From assembly GCA_009760855.2 (NCBI GenBank), contig WPIO01000044.1:1216001-1280000 (forward strand): a stretch of DNA of 64,000 nucleotides. The letters run 5' to 3'. Shown piece after piece: positions 29,335 to 53,863 of the stretch. Below the pieces are notes generated by a model. It worked only from the letters and a program-made list of their open reading frames with translations, made no database searches and was not told the origin of the DNA. Made by a program: the position numbers and the translations under genes. The number at the start of each line of letters is the position of its first letter. The first letter of the stretch is position 1. The stretch is from Cristatella mucedo. Lineage: Eukaryota; Bryozoa; Phylactolaemata; Cristatellidae.

Positions 29335-29830
29335 ACAACACACTTGATAAAGCGCCCTCAGAGAACCCAATCTCTTTCTAGGCGCTTTACATTTGCTGCA
29401 AAAGAAACACGATCAAATGGTGAGTGGTATCATGCTTGGTAAACAACATGAATAACATTGTTAGGGGTGACATGCATAGGGTCAGCATGCAAGTGTGGTT
29501 AGTGGCAGCATGTACAGTGTCCGCAAGCATAAGCACATATAAGACGAATTGCAGGGACCCACTAAATGCTGTCATAAATAGGTGCGTCTTTAATTTCTTT
29601 TTAAATGTAGTAAAGTCTGGAGACGTCATTACGCAAGTCGGGAGTGAAATCCAGGCTTTAGGAGCACACAAACTAAAGCCATGGTCTCCAACGGATTTGA
29701 GGTTTGTACGAGGTATAGGTGAACAGTTAGCTCCCGAAAAGCAGGCGGTACGATGCTTGGCCTCGTGGGAGAATACATCTGATAGGTAAGCGGGAGCCAA
29801 AGAATAAAGAGACCTAAAAGCGATCAACAG
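29335..29830 (-). mobile_element. LINE family 1, 5'-truncated copy
   Basis: On the - strand an open stretch of 160 aa (29387-29869) carries [29 protein letters not shown] and KAWxSLPTCV, then the 3' UTR and the stem-loop at about 29350-29390. It lies between HSP60 and the PLEKHB-like gene. Confidence 0.9.
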
Positions 29831-29963
29831 AAGTAACGTTACGTGTTTAGATATAGGTATACACAGCATGCATTTACCGATGTAGATATACCTGTGTAAG
29901 CAGTAACTTCCTTACCAGAAGACGCATTTTCACTCTATAGCTACTGTGAAACACAGTGTAGCC

Positions 29964-30112
29964 GAGCTGGTTTGGTCTAGCGGTTAAGGTGCTCGCCCCG
30001 ACCCAGGTCTGGCTGAGGTCGTGGGCTCGAGCCCCGAGGCATATGTGAAGCGCCTGAATAGAGATTAAGTTCTCTTGGGGCGCTATATAAATGAATTATA
30101 TTTTTTTATTTC
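29964..30112 (+). mobile_element. SINE family A, well preserved
   Basis: A box TGGTTTGGTCTAGCGGTTAA, B box GTGGGCTCGAGCCCC, then ATATGTGAAGCGCCTGAATA, GAGATTAAGTTCTCTTGGGG and CGCTATATAAATGAATTATA. The last three blocks form a stem-loop very like the LINE family 1 3' end. This is the clearest of at least eight copies in the window. Confidence 0.88.
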
Positions 30113-30699
30113 TTTATAGTGTATGTGAAAACAGTAATTGTCATTACATTGAAAAAAGTGGCTAAGGGATTTCAAAAACATTCTAAAATAAGATTTAATA
30201 ATCTCAATTTTTTCAGGAAGGGTAAAACTTAAATATGCCAACCCGGAAATATTTATTTTGCATTTTGATACCGCGTGAAAAAATTGCGAGTTTTTTTTTA
30301 CATAAGCACTAATAGGAAAATAAGAAAATTTCCTGAGATGAACTTTCAATAGAAGAGTTCTGTGCGAAATCCGGGAAGGTCAACTGGAGCAAAGAAGAAC
30401 TACAACTGTACGCATGCACCGATAACTATATTTTAAATTCGAAGTCTGCCTGAGATGCAGCGCTTAATACGAAATCTCAGCGTCTGGTCATCGTCAACTT
30501 TCCGTTCAAGTACCCAGCTCTGTAGTGCATGTCAAGCAAGATCACGAACAGCCCGAGTCTTGCATCAAGAAAATACAACGTTCCTGCAGGCGTTAGAATG
30601 GCCGGACAACGGTAGCATGCCTACCTGAAGCGCTATAATAAGAATTGACTGTCAGGTGAAAAACGGACACTTCAAAACGTAAACAAGAAATTAAGTTAG

Positions 30700-31025
30700 C
30701 ATTGCTGGACCATTAACCCACGAGCGACCGTTAGCCGCGAAGCCGAGCATATCGGAGAAAACGCCGTGTGTACTTAAAACTCACGACTCGCTGTCTCACC
30801 GCTGGGCAGGTTAGCCTTCGTCCAGCCGGCTCGCTGGCTGAAAGAAATTTCAGATTAGAATTTTCTTTTATTGCGCCTTCTGCTCGCGGCGCAGTCTCAT
30901 CTGCGACGCTCAGGAAAGACGCGGGGCATTCGAGTAATAGGCTAGCCGAAGAATCGGCGACGCCGACGAAGCGAACGCGAGCCGGAGTGCTGGTGTCATT
31001 GAAGTCTCCACTGATCTAATCTCGG
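30700..31025 (+). other. GC-rich stretch with an 83-aa open frame, no recognised product
   Basis: CpG-rich region with a frame at 30768-31019 that resembles no family I know and has no poly(A) signal or convincing donor. It may be an unmethylated island or repeat. I do not call a gene. Confidence 0.2.
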
Positions 31026-31166
31026 TTTGAGTTTATCGCAAAGAAGCCCATCGCTCTCGGTAAAGGAAGGCTTAGAAGCACTAAACCGAGCGACGATCAT
31101 CTAAAAGAAAGTTCAACAGATTTTCAGCGGCGACTCTCCGTGCGCATACAGGCTGACGTTAGCTGG

Positions 31167-31345
31167 GGGGTGTGTGTATGTGTGTGTTTGCGTGTGTGTA
31201 TGTGAGTGAGTGTGTATGTGTGTGTGTGTGTGTGCGTGCGTGTGTGTGTGTACGTGTGTGTGTGTGTGTATGGGTGAGTGAGTGTGTGTGTGTGCGCGTG
31301 CGTACGTGCGTGCGTGCGTGCGTGTGTGTGTGTGAGTGTGTGTGA
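31167..31345 (+). repeat. Imperfect (GT)n-rich region
   Basis: GT units broken by TA, GA and GC. Two - strand ORFs of 134 and 118 aa over it are low-complexity artefacts. Confidence 0.95.
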
Positions 31346-31436
31346 ATGGGAGGGGGCTAGTGTCATAACTTGCAAATAATGAATGCCAGCACGGAAAGCC
31401 GCCGCGAGCATTCTCTGCTGTCGTCTGGGAAAACCG

Positions 31437-31578
31437 CCGTGCTGATTTGGTCCAGTGGATAAGGTGCTCGTCCCGACCAAAGTCTGGCTGAGGTTGTGGG
31501 CTCAAGCCCCGAGGCATATGTGAAGCGCCTGAATAGAGATTAAGCTCTCTTGGGGCGCTATATAAATGAATTATATAT
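31437..31578 (+). mobile_element. SINE family A
   Basis: A box TGATTTGGTCCAGTGGATAA, B box GTGGGCTCAAGCCCC, then GAAGCGCCTGAATAGAGATT and the GGGGCGCTATATAAATGAAT end, with an ATAT-type tail. Confidence 0.85.
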
Positions 31579-33360
31579 AAAGTCGCGTTGAAAGCTTCGT
31601 CTTCGTGAGGAGCGAACCGTGACTTTTTTTTCTATAGATAGTACTGATATAACAAAGTGCGTTCGCCGCAGGTGACCCTCTCGGAGATATTGGTGCCTAT
31701 TCATCGTAAGAGCGAATAATTATACTATAATTTCTGTAGCTGGCAATGTCTTGACAGGCATGCATGCATGCGCGAAGCTCCAGCCAATAGCGACACAATC
31801 GAAAGTAAATGGAACGATCAGATATTCGTGCTTGCAATGCTGCGGCCCCCACCCCTTTGGATTACTCGTCCCTGATGTAGCAGCTGTGATGTTAAAATGT
31901 CGTATTTTAAAGTACGGTTCCTGTTGCTAACAGCGAACCAACCGCGAAGAGAAACCTTGGGTAGGTCGCGAAGGGCATGCGTTTCGACAGAAGTAATATC
32001 ATTGCAATTCATCGAACAGGAAGTTGAATTTAAGTTTAGACTATTGGTGTATGTTGCTGCTATCGACTATCAAGAGTAGTTTGCTCTAATCCAGCATTAA
32101 AAAGCATCTGAAGTAAAAAGCGATAAAAGATAAGTGATTTTAAGAGGCACAATCCGCTGATTCAGATGCACCAGTGGCAATATCATTGCGAGCCCAGCTG
32201 GCTCTGATTTTGATCACTGCTGCAGGGAACAATGATGGAGCTGTCAAGACTGTCAGAACTGTATAATAAAGTCGGCCTGTAAATACGAGACATATTTAAA
32301 GTGGATAGAGAGTGTAATCGAGTTAGATCGGTTATGCAATTCTAGTTACAACTTTAAACTTGTTTGGACTTTTTGGTTTCCCACCGGTTCACGAAAGGCC
32401 AAAGTCAGGGAAGTGATCCCTTGTAACTACATAAATCCACCTTACCTCTCACCCTCAAGTCTTGGAAGCTGGTACGGGTTTGGCCAACACAACCTGGTTT
32501 GGTCAACAGTCGTGTGCACGTGCTGCAGGGAGTACATGAAACCTTATACTAACGTATCTACAGCCGGAGTCCAAGCAGAAGGTCACGGCATTCATTGCCT
32601 GAGCGGTCGTGGCATGGCCCAAAAAGTTCTCTTGTAACACGCGAAAGCATTTGCTGAAATTAATTTAACTACAAACATGCATTTTATAAAAGGTAGCTAG
32701 AGCTCCCCACCTCTGATGACTGGCCTCGGTAGTGAGGTGCTGTTAGGACGAAGCACTGTTTCAGAGCAATGCGGTTTGAGATTGCTGTGATGATCACGTG
32801 CACAAAAAGATCTGCTGTATTTCGAAATCAAGACAGCGACACGACATATCAGAACGTCTGCACACCGAAACAACTACACCTTGAGCGAGTTCAGCTCAAG
32901 AGAGCATGAAACGGGACATGGCAAAAGTATGCTGCTGCTATGAGAGCACGCGGTATCTCAGAGGGCCGCCTACTATAACCTAGCGAAAGAAAGCATTACA
33001 ATAAAAGGCAAGCATGTGGCAGTGCTTCCGTCCTGTCCGGCACTGTCGTCGTCTGCATGAGCCTACTCTGGTCTGGCCGCGACAAGTTCACAGTCGATCG
33101 TCACACGCATTCGTCCAGGCGACAAGTGCAGGGAACGTAAGTCATTCGAACCTGGCAACTACACTGACTAGAACAAATCTGGGGGGTGGGTGGGTGGGTA
33201 GGTGGGTGTGAGTGTGGGCCGTTGCTACACGTAGCACGGTGCACAGAGTGAGCCGGCCTCGCTGGCGGTACTGAGCTCCGTTCCTTCAGCGGGGCGTCTG
33301 CCGACAGGTCACCGGTGCCGCCGGCCAGAGCCGACTTCGACCGGCAGCAAAGACGGACGG

Positions 33361-45484
<12,124 letters not shown>

Positions 45485-46662
45485 GTTGATTTTGCTGGAA
45501 CTGCAACATACCTTTGAATACGAAGCACAAGCAGCAGAAGCAGAGCAGCAGCAACTAGCAAAAGCCAGGAGCAGCAGCAGCAACAGCAGTTGGCTTGCTA
45601 TCGTTTGATCATCTGAAGGAGTTAAATTAGCAGTGCATCAGACCTGCCACCCATTCTGAGTCGATGTCAGGTTACAAGCTCTCGTCAGCAATGCTCGTGG
45701 GATTGCAGCAACCAGTAAGCTAGCAGGCAGCAGTGTGTGTCACCAGAATGCACACGCTCTTTTTTTTAGCAGCTACTGTAGAGCAGCCTTAATTGTAGAT
45801 CTGTTTCGTTTTTATTAGTGTGGTCACGGGACAACTAGTCTGACCGAGAACTGTTAATTGACCAATTAGTTGTGTTATTTTTGCAAGACTTATTTTTCTG
45901 CTCACTTTGACACAGCTATGAGTGAGGTACGGGAGCTTCTTATAACACCAGCACGAGCTTGATAAAGGTAGCTGTGTCATAAACAGCATGGCATCACATA
46001 AAGCATGACACACAATAGTGATATGATGCCACAATGTAGTGATGCATCCAAAGAAGACAGTGCACAATGCGGTTTGGTTACGCTCATAATCTTCTACTTA
46101 GCCATGTAAGTTTACTATAATCGACATAAAAAAGAGAACTGTTTCAATAAAAAACTGAGCCTCTTCACAATGCCTCAATGCTTGTCGTGCGTCAGACCAC
46201 CAACCAGGCTGGAGTGGGCATTGATTAGGGCCAGACTACAAATGCATCCTGTGTCCACCAGCTCTACGTTTGCACAGCATCAGGCAACCAGCAGGTCACA
46301 GTCGCCGATAGCAGTGGCATCCTAGAGTGGACGATGTGGAACGATGTTGCACAAAGCCTGCAAGGAGCCTTTGGCTATGGGGGGGGGGGGAGGTTGCGGG
46401 ACCATACAGCCGGAGCTCGGCCTCCTGCCACTGGGCACCCTCTGCTGAGCGAGGGCGGAAAAAGCGACAGCATTGATCGGTGTTCTATGCATTGGCACAT
46501 GGCCGACGATGGCAGCATCGCTTCGCTTTTATCTGCTTTCCGTGTGGTCTGGTCTCTGAGATCAGTCGGGCAAAGAGAGTCTGCGCGGCCACGGAGGATG
46601 CCAGGTGTTTGGAATCTTATGACATATAACGTGACAACCGAGTACATGGCTCTGACACACAA

Positions 46663-46687
46663 CTGGACACACACACACACACACACA
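46663..46687 (+). repeat. (CA)n microsatellite
   Basis: About 12 CA units. Confidence 0.9.
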
Positions 46688-48106
46688 TAGATAAACTAAG
46701 TGAGAAAGTACTGCCTAAAAAGTTAAGGCTAGCAGCTGATTCAGCAGCCTCATTTATGTCGAGACAGGAGAGCCCTTGGGCTAAGTAAGATCCAGGAATT
46801 GGTAGAATGGTCTGCTTCCAAGCAGGCTAGCAGCTCGTGGCGGTGAGCGAATGCAAGGGGGGGGGGAGCATTCGAACGACAACGCCGTGTACTTACAGCC
46901 AACCAAGAAACAATTCGAGCCAACCAACCTTTACAATATAGTTCTATCACAGCATTGGCTAGCCGCTGTATATCACATGTGAAGTTTGCTCAAGCCTAAA
47001 TCACATTCACTTTCCACAAATGGGGTTCTCGTTTCCATAGTGAAATAAGTATAAATACTTCCAATTATGACAAACATGGTTTGAGTACTTCAGATTATGA
47101 CAACCGTAGCTATGAATTTGAATAATATATCCACTGTGTATGAACTTGGTTGGCACCAAGCATAATCTTGTGCCGGTTGGCCAGTCTTGCTTCACCGTGC
47201 CTCCACCCTGGCTAACTTGCTATCATCGGCCAATTAAGAAACAGCAGATGAAACCTGCCACACAAAGTTCGGCCAGTTCTACTGGGGTTCGTGGAATAGA
47301 TGCTAGCTCCTGAGACAAACCATCAGCTTATTGAAGTGGTGTGAAAGGGCAAAGGTCATCTTGAGGCAATTCTGCATCACTTCTGTGAACCAGCTTTTCA
47401 TAAGTACCGAAAATAACGATGGGACAAAGTCGGAAATCGAAATGAGACTAATGCTTCGTCTACGTTGGCGATCATTCGGGGTCGTGACACCGGTAAACTT
47501 ATCTGGAGAGATAATTAGCATCGAAACAGCCACGTCTAGGCTGTGTAACAGTTCTGAGTCAAGGCTGGCCCCTTTATCAGGCTGTGGCTGGTGTGTTTGC
47601 TCTCACTAGGGAACAATAGACATATTGAAAGTATGAAGATACAAATTTACAGTTTCTCCTAAGGTGACATATGAAAATCGAGCAGAGGCCATCAACAGAC
47701 ATGTATCTGCTGCTGCCTACGTGCGCTTATATATCAGTCATAGAAAGTTTAGCTGTCATCATTCTTCGGGCAGCTTTCTTTATTAATTTAATCCTGTAAT
47801 CTGAACTCATGAAGTTCAACAGACTGGTCTAACCGAGCAAGGCGTCTATGAAGGCCTGCATCCATATTTATTTTTGGGCCTGTTTCTCATTGGTCGGCTG
47901 CCTCAGAAGTCTCCAAATCTACCGCCAAGATGTAGACCACATGGCTAATTCCTCGAACCTGGCCCACAAAACTCAGATCATTCCCAACAGCCACATGTAC
48001 CTGCACCTAAACAGTCAAAACTGATGATCTAGCCTCAAATTCTCGGGTGTCTCAACTCTGAACGTTTGCTAGTATAGGCGCATTTGAAGTCGTGCATACT
48101 GTAGCT

Positions 48107-48245
48107 GAGCGAGCATGCCTAAGGTGGTTGCTCTTCACGACCTCGGTCCCAAGGTTGTGGGCTCGAATCCTGAGGTGGGCGATTCTTAATTGCTATTGCA
48201 AACAGCGGTAGTGATAGCCTTTCTTTTTAAAAAGAATGACCGGTG
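48107..48245 (+). mobile_element. SINE family B
   Basis: GAGCATGCCTAAGGTGGTTG, CTCTTCACGACCTCGGTC, B box GTGGGCTCGAATCCTG and AGGTGGGCGATTCTTAATTG. Confidence 0.7.
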
Positions 48246-48469
48246 GTGGAGTGATGTTATAAAGCTGTTGCTCAGCAGCTTGTACCATAACTCATAGAAA
48301 CCATTATGAACCAACATAAATATTTAGATATGCAAAGAAATCTCGGTACTCCAAGTACAATCATGGTCCCAAGAAGTCTAGAATTAGATGACCACTATGA
48401 CAACAAGAGAACGATTCTAAGCACAACACACTGTAGCTGGGAAAATTTTTCAACAGCGGTCAGGATCAC

Positions 48470-48661
48470 TGATTTTATCCACTGACTGCATTGCAACGGC
48501 CAAGCATGAGTAGTGATATAAACCCCATCAAAAACCTTTGGCATGCTTTGCAGCAAAGCTTAAGATCTTCCGCTATTCATAACACCTCAGGAGATGTCAT
48601 ATCTGAGGCTCTGCAAGCAAAAGCAGTAAGGCACCGCAGGCCCATGACTTTTACAACATAA
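48470..48661 (+). pseudogene. Tc1/mariner transposase C-terminal relic
   Basis: In frame from about 48473 to a TAA at 48659-48661 the translation includes RPSMSSDINPIKNLWHALQQ and then SLRSSAIHNTSGDVIS. Tc1-like transposases carry the DxNPIENxW block with the last catalytic acid at this place. The rest of the transposase and the terminal repeats were not found, so it is a dead fragment. A 104-aa frame on the opposite strand is its shadow. Confidence 0.8.
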
Positions 48662-49346
48662 GGTCCGAAGGTATGCAAAGCAGGCAAGACACAGGACCTG
48701 TAAGGCAAACCCATGATGAGCGACAACAGGTAGCCATGGTTTTCTAAGCCACAGCTCTGCCAATCCACAGGTTTGGAGGACTTCTTGGTTATCTCATACA
48801 GGACCAAGCCAGCATGGCAAAGCATGGCCTCACTGCCCTGTCTGAAGAGAAAAACCCTTTCGTTCCTGAGTGCACATAAACACGCACGCATGCGAGCTCA
48901 CACACACAAACACACCACCACCAACGCCAACATGCAGACTCGCACCCACAGACTGACACAAAAATACACCCACACACAGATATACCGACACACTCACGAG
49001 CGCGAGTACAGAAGGGATTCAGACCACACATCAAATCGCACGACCGAATAATTAAAATTAGAATAATAGAAACATCATTGAAATTGAAACTAAATGTATA
49101 TGCTTGCCTTCTGTGCTAAGTACCAGGTTTAATGCCTGTAGCCGGCCGGAGACTGGATAATCCTTTCATAAATGAGAAAAGCAAGAGGTAAATCCTTCTT
49201 TAAATGAGACTAGCTAGATGTACATCCAGAAATAGCGCCGGCGATATCCCACAGTGGACAGCCTTACTAACCATACTGTTAACACAAGCAGCTGTTTTAC
49301 TGCTTAAGCACGATAATGGAACCCTCCATGATCACTAAAATGAGTT

Positions 49347-49462
49347 TAGAGTAGAGAAAGAGAGAGGGAGAAAGGATGAAAGAGAGAGGAAAGGAGAGAT
49401 CAGGAGAGATCAAAGGGATAGGATGGGAGAGGAAGGGCCAGAAAGAGATGGAGGGAGAGCCA
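49347..49462 (+). repeat. Purine-rich (GA) tract
   Basis: About 115 bases almost free of pyrimidines, with GAGAGAGGGAGAAAGGATGA and AGGAGAGATCAGGAGAGATC (a short direct repeat). Confidence 0.85.
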
Positions 49463-50250
49463 GAACCTAATTTGCCACAAAGAAATATCTGCCCAATAAA
49501 CACCGTGCCTCAGTGGTGACCAACTAGCTGACAGAGCAGAGCATTCAAGTGCACACAAGACAGCTGTAGAGGGCACAAGTGAATGCAGCCACAGCCGATA
49601 GCACGAACTAGCACTCTACCTAAATCGATAAGATGTTTCACAAGCAAGGCGCAAGAGTAGATGAGCTGGCCACACTGCTTCCGAAGAGCCTCGTTCTTAA
49701 AGCCGAGAAGAAGATTCAGGTTCAAATTCAAGATTCAAATTCAAAGCAGGTCCTTCATTTACACAACTGCAGACATTAAACTCGTGAGTCTTCATCTTAA
49801 CTCTGTGATGGATCATCTACCAGCCAGCCATAAGACTAACGAGGGGGCCAGGCAAAGAATGTAGACACCCAGATTTTGAGCAGTCGAGCTTAAGCTGCCA
49901 CTGACTCTTCACTCCAGTGAAGGTCCACTGAGAGTCCACTCAGGGCCATACTGCCGAAACTAAACAGAAATGGCACATACTACACACTCTAAAACATAAA
50001 GAAACTGACAACAGAGCTAAGGAGCTAAGTGCTGTCAAAGCTCAGGGAATACCTCACTTATGATTGTTTAAAACAGAAAGAGATTGAAGTTAAGATTCGA
50101 GCATTTCCACAACCCATGTCGTGGTATGGAGTATTTACCCGACATGAGGCGAAGCCGGGCTCAACAGCTAGGCTGAGTTAACCAATAGATCAGTAGGCAA
50201 GCCCACATTGTGGTGAAAATAGTAGTGAAATTTCCCTTCACTACCATAAG

Positions 50251-50251
<1 letters not shown>

Positions 50252-50312
<61 letters not shown>

Positions 50313-50395
50313 ACATATGCTGTGTAAGGGAAGCATGCCAATATGGTTAGTGATCGCATGCACATCGTCAGCACGTATGATAATAAACCTTACAT
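50252..50395 (+). repeat. (TA)n(GT)n microsatellite with LINE family 1 fragment
   Basis: TA units 50252-50279 and GT units 50283-50311. Then AAGCATGCCAATATGGTTAG and CATGCACATCGTCAGCACGT, an antisense LINE 1 3' UTR fragment. Confidence 0.8.
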
Positions 50396-51797
50396 GTATA
50401 TCACATCTTGGACTTATATATGTAGCTGTGACACACCCCAGCAACCAGCCCACCAAAGCATCACTTCAGAATTTTTTAGCCAGAGGTAATGGAGGGCCCA
50501 GTCTTGGCCATAACCTGAGCACACCAACGATGACTATTTTTTCGGCTGGACTTGGAAGCCTATCCTTCTGTGATACAGGCTTCATTGGCAGATGCATACA
50601 CTGTCGGACTCCCTCATGTCGTGCTCTTAGCCATAGCCATTCTGGCTTGCACTCTTCCTGCCATAGCCATTCCGACATGCACTCGTCTAAAAGTATGGTG
50701 TAGTGGATCGGTGGGCTTTATAATGTAGATTATCAATAATAATTGGATTATTGCTAACAGATGCTTCCTAGCCGTGATCAGAGTGTGCATCAGCCGGACT
50801 CTTCCGGATTTCGATATCTAGGGCAGTGACTCTCGTGTAAGGGGTAACTGTACTGCATGATCAGACCCAATGCAATAGCAGCCTAGCCATCATCATCAGC
50901 CACACGCCCCCCCCCCGGCTGCTATGCATATCGGGCTTCGCTGAGATCTCGGCCTCCACTGTCCTGTGTGGAGGCCGAAGAGTCGAGTGGTCGATGCTAG
51001 TCAATCGATCAGAGCTTGGAGCATGGGCAGTAAAGCTCACAACTCCCACAATAAACCGCCCGGGGAGCACACACAAGGACTCACGATACCACATTGTGTA
51101 AATCAGGAGGTACATAGTGGGTACCTTGAATGTCTGCCAGTGCTGGTCAAGAGTGGCACCCTCGCGCCTGTATATACTAAGCCTGCATATCAATCGCTCT
51201 TCGACCTGAGCTCATCGGTCTGTTGACGGCTGGTGAGTCAAGTCTGACAGTAAGTGGCTGCTTTTACATAGCAGTGGTCGATTCACGGGCCATAAGGCCC
51301 ACAACTGTGAAGAATGTAGTACTCAATGCACCATATCCAGATAGCTAACTCAAGGGAACTCGTTGAGGCCATGGCCGGTGGCATAGCTGGAGGGTCTCTA
51401 AAGGCTTCAGTATTCAGTAATGCACAAGCATTATTGGCTCGATGCCAATTCGGACTCAATGCTGACAAATGCCTTCTACAGGATCAAAAGGAGCACAGCC
51501 AGCTTAGTCTTTACAGAAGGCTGGCCTTGAATGGTTTGAGGAAGTACCTGTGCTGGGCTAAAGAAGGCTGTCGATTTATAGTTCATCTGTAGTCAGAACG
51601 ACTCTTCAGCTAAAATTTGATGCTTTACAATCGTTATCTAATCACCAATTTTGAACTACACTGGGTACACTGAAGTGAGCCAAGTGTCATTAGCAACCGG
51701 TGAGGAGTTTCATTATGTTTAGGTAGGGTGCAGACTCGGGTCTTATTCAGCAGGATTGTCTTAGTAGCAAGTAGGCAGTGGTGTATTGGGATACAGT

Positions 51798-51800
51798 CTC

Positions 51801-51873
<73 letters not shown>

Positions 51874-51892
51874 GTCTCCCTGTCTCTCTTAG
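51798..51892 (+). repeat. (CTGT)n/(CT)n microsatellite
   Basis: Two blocks of CTGT units separated and followed by CT units. Confidence 0.95.
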
Positions 51893-52419
51893 AAAGGAGT
51901 AGTCGGCAGACAGTATTGGCCGTACAGTACTACGAGGGAGGATAGATATCCATTGCGGTGATCAATGATCGAGTGATGTAAGGTGGCCGACCAGAACCAC
52001 TTGCGGAGCCGTTCTACTCTCACTAGACAAGAGGCCTGCCATAGAACATGACTGTTCGGTAGTTGCCAACATCGGAGATCAGAGTGCAAGCCATGGCATC
52101 GTCAAACTTGTCACAACTAAGTCGTAACTACGAACAATCTGCAGGATTTACAAAAGTGAGCGCTATGGCCGAGAAATATTGCGACAATTGCAGCTAGATG
52201 ACAAACTGTAATACGGCTTCAAGACGATGCACCCATACGGCTTCAAGACCACGCACAGACAAGAGTCCTGATGTCTTACGAGAACGCATTTCCACTAGCT
52301 TAAGATGCCAATACGTATATCCATCTAAAACCACGAAACCAGGCAGAACATGCTCACAAGTAGCTACAGTACTACATACCTAAATACCGCGAGGGCTCCC
52401 GCCGGATGCGTAAGGTAGT

Positions 52420-53420
52420 TAGGCGCCGCAGCCTATCGCATACCGTACTTAACCAACTGGCAACTGGGCGAATCATTGATGACGTCTACCGCCGCGCCCA
52501 CCTAATACCGCCACCTCTTCCTTGAAGAGTCGAAAAGGGCCTACGCGGCAGTGGTTTCTAAATGCGATAACATTCATTAAAAATTATAGTATCAATAGAT
52601 ACTGTAGTGAGCCTACGTTTTTTTCAATACCCGCTGTAAATAAAGACGGCCACCACGTCTTCCGTACCAGTCCGCGGTGTACGATACCGCCCCAAAAAGA
52701 CTATTACGCTCCGCCCACCCAACCGCCCGCCGTGCCATACAGCGAATCAGTCGCGTTCCATCGATTCAGTCGCGCGCTACGACCTCGCCGGCCAGCTCCC
52801 AGCGCTACCAGTTGGCCAACTACCGGCTCGCGATGCGGCGTTCGACCTGCAGCCGCAAACCGAACTCGCCGAGCTCGGCCGGCTGTGGCCTGCGGCCTCT
52901 TCAACTCTAGTGCCGCCGCCGCGAGTTGGCTCTGCGCTCATTTCTAGGCGACTTGAGGCCGGCGGAAGGAGACTTCGCGTCCGACAGCTCGTGCTGCGCC
53001 TCTTCTTCTCAGGCTGACCGTAGGCTGACCGTTTCGTCGCCATTCGTCTCTCAGTCATTCGTCCACGGATGCACATCCCGTTTCGGCATCCACGCCCCCC
53101 TTCCCCGCGCCACTGACCTTCGACCTCGCCAGACGGTCTTAGCCGTTCCTGTTCCTCCGGAACGCCCTAACCAAACCGTCTGTACTCGCGGCGGCCAGCA
53201 GCCTCCTTCTTGGTGCTGAGCGCTGCCCCTCCCCTCGCGCTCCTCAGCATTCGCACCGCTGTCAAGCAGCGAGACACTCATTGTTTGAGTGCGGCCACAA
53301 AACTTTGCGCCACGCTCGCTTGCAATCGATTGTAGCGGCTGCAGGGCCCCTGCGCGTCGCTGCAGTCGATCGCATGAGAACGCGTGCGCGCAATGGCGAG
53401 AGATTTTGTGGACGCACTGG
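52420..53420. promoter_or_regulatory. GC- and CpG-rich island, possible promoter
   Basis: About 1 kb much richer in G+C and CpG than its surroundings, with overlapping open frames on both strands as expected from GC-rich DNA. A - strand frame starting at 53040 reads MATKRSAYGQPEKKRRSTSC, with a nuclear-localisation-like PEKKRR, and could be a first exon, but I found no linked exon downstream. Two + frames end without splice support. No gene is called. Confidence 0.3.
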
Positions 53421-53863
53421 AGCGATAGTTAAATTTAATATGCTATCCAAGCTGGAGCTTCACTCAGCCGATTTCTGGTGGAATTTTGGGTGGATGGAAG
53501 TGGATCGTAGTAGCAGCTACCATCTTTGAACCCAATTTGCTCGAGAACTCGAAAGCGAAGTGGCGTGAATTTGGAGGGCGCGTTATACTGACGGCGTACT
53601 GCAATGCTCACTCGAAATTTGAGCTTCACGCCACCAATTTCCGGTCAATTTTCGCTGCGTTGGAGCGGATTGCGACGAACTGCGGCAATCCATCGAATAC
53701 CATACCCGTGGGCGAACTGCACCCTGCGATTACGGCTGTGCCAAATTACGACGCCGGATATAAGGCGCACGCCCACCTCAATCGCCGACACACGGAGATA
53801 CACGGGAAGACCTAGACCTGCAGTCACACGAAGACGACGGTTGCCGACACGCCACCGCTCGTC

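Larger units (their letters stand above)
27280..33360. other. Intergenic region between HSP60 and the PLEKHB-like gene
   Basis: Holds four SINE A copies in all (two per strand), one LINE 1 copy and two GT-rich tracts, listed separately. Between them (28060-28640, 28800-29330, 30120-30700, 31580-33360) I find only short frames without family resemblance or splice support. The part next to 33361 should include the 3' UTR of the PLEKHB-like gene, but I found no clear AATAAA on the - strand. Confidence 0.5.
45485..52410. other. Intergenic region upstream of the PLEKHB-like gene
   Basis: Should hold the promoter of the PLEKHB-like gene just above 45484; I see no TATA box. Listed separately: (CA)n, SINE B, a Tc1 relic, a purine-rich tract and TA/GT and CTGT repeats. 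Short frames elsewhere, such as 47331-47609 (+) and 51326-51592 (+), have no recognised family or splice support. Confidence 0.5.

Noticed and set aside
30768-31019. 83-aa frame in a GC-rich stretch
   Set aside because: No family resemblance, no poly(A) signal, and such frames are expected in GC-rich DNA.
48577-48891. 104-aa - strand frame
   Set aside because: It is partly antisense to the Tc1 transposase relic and has no recognised domain.
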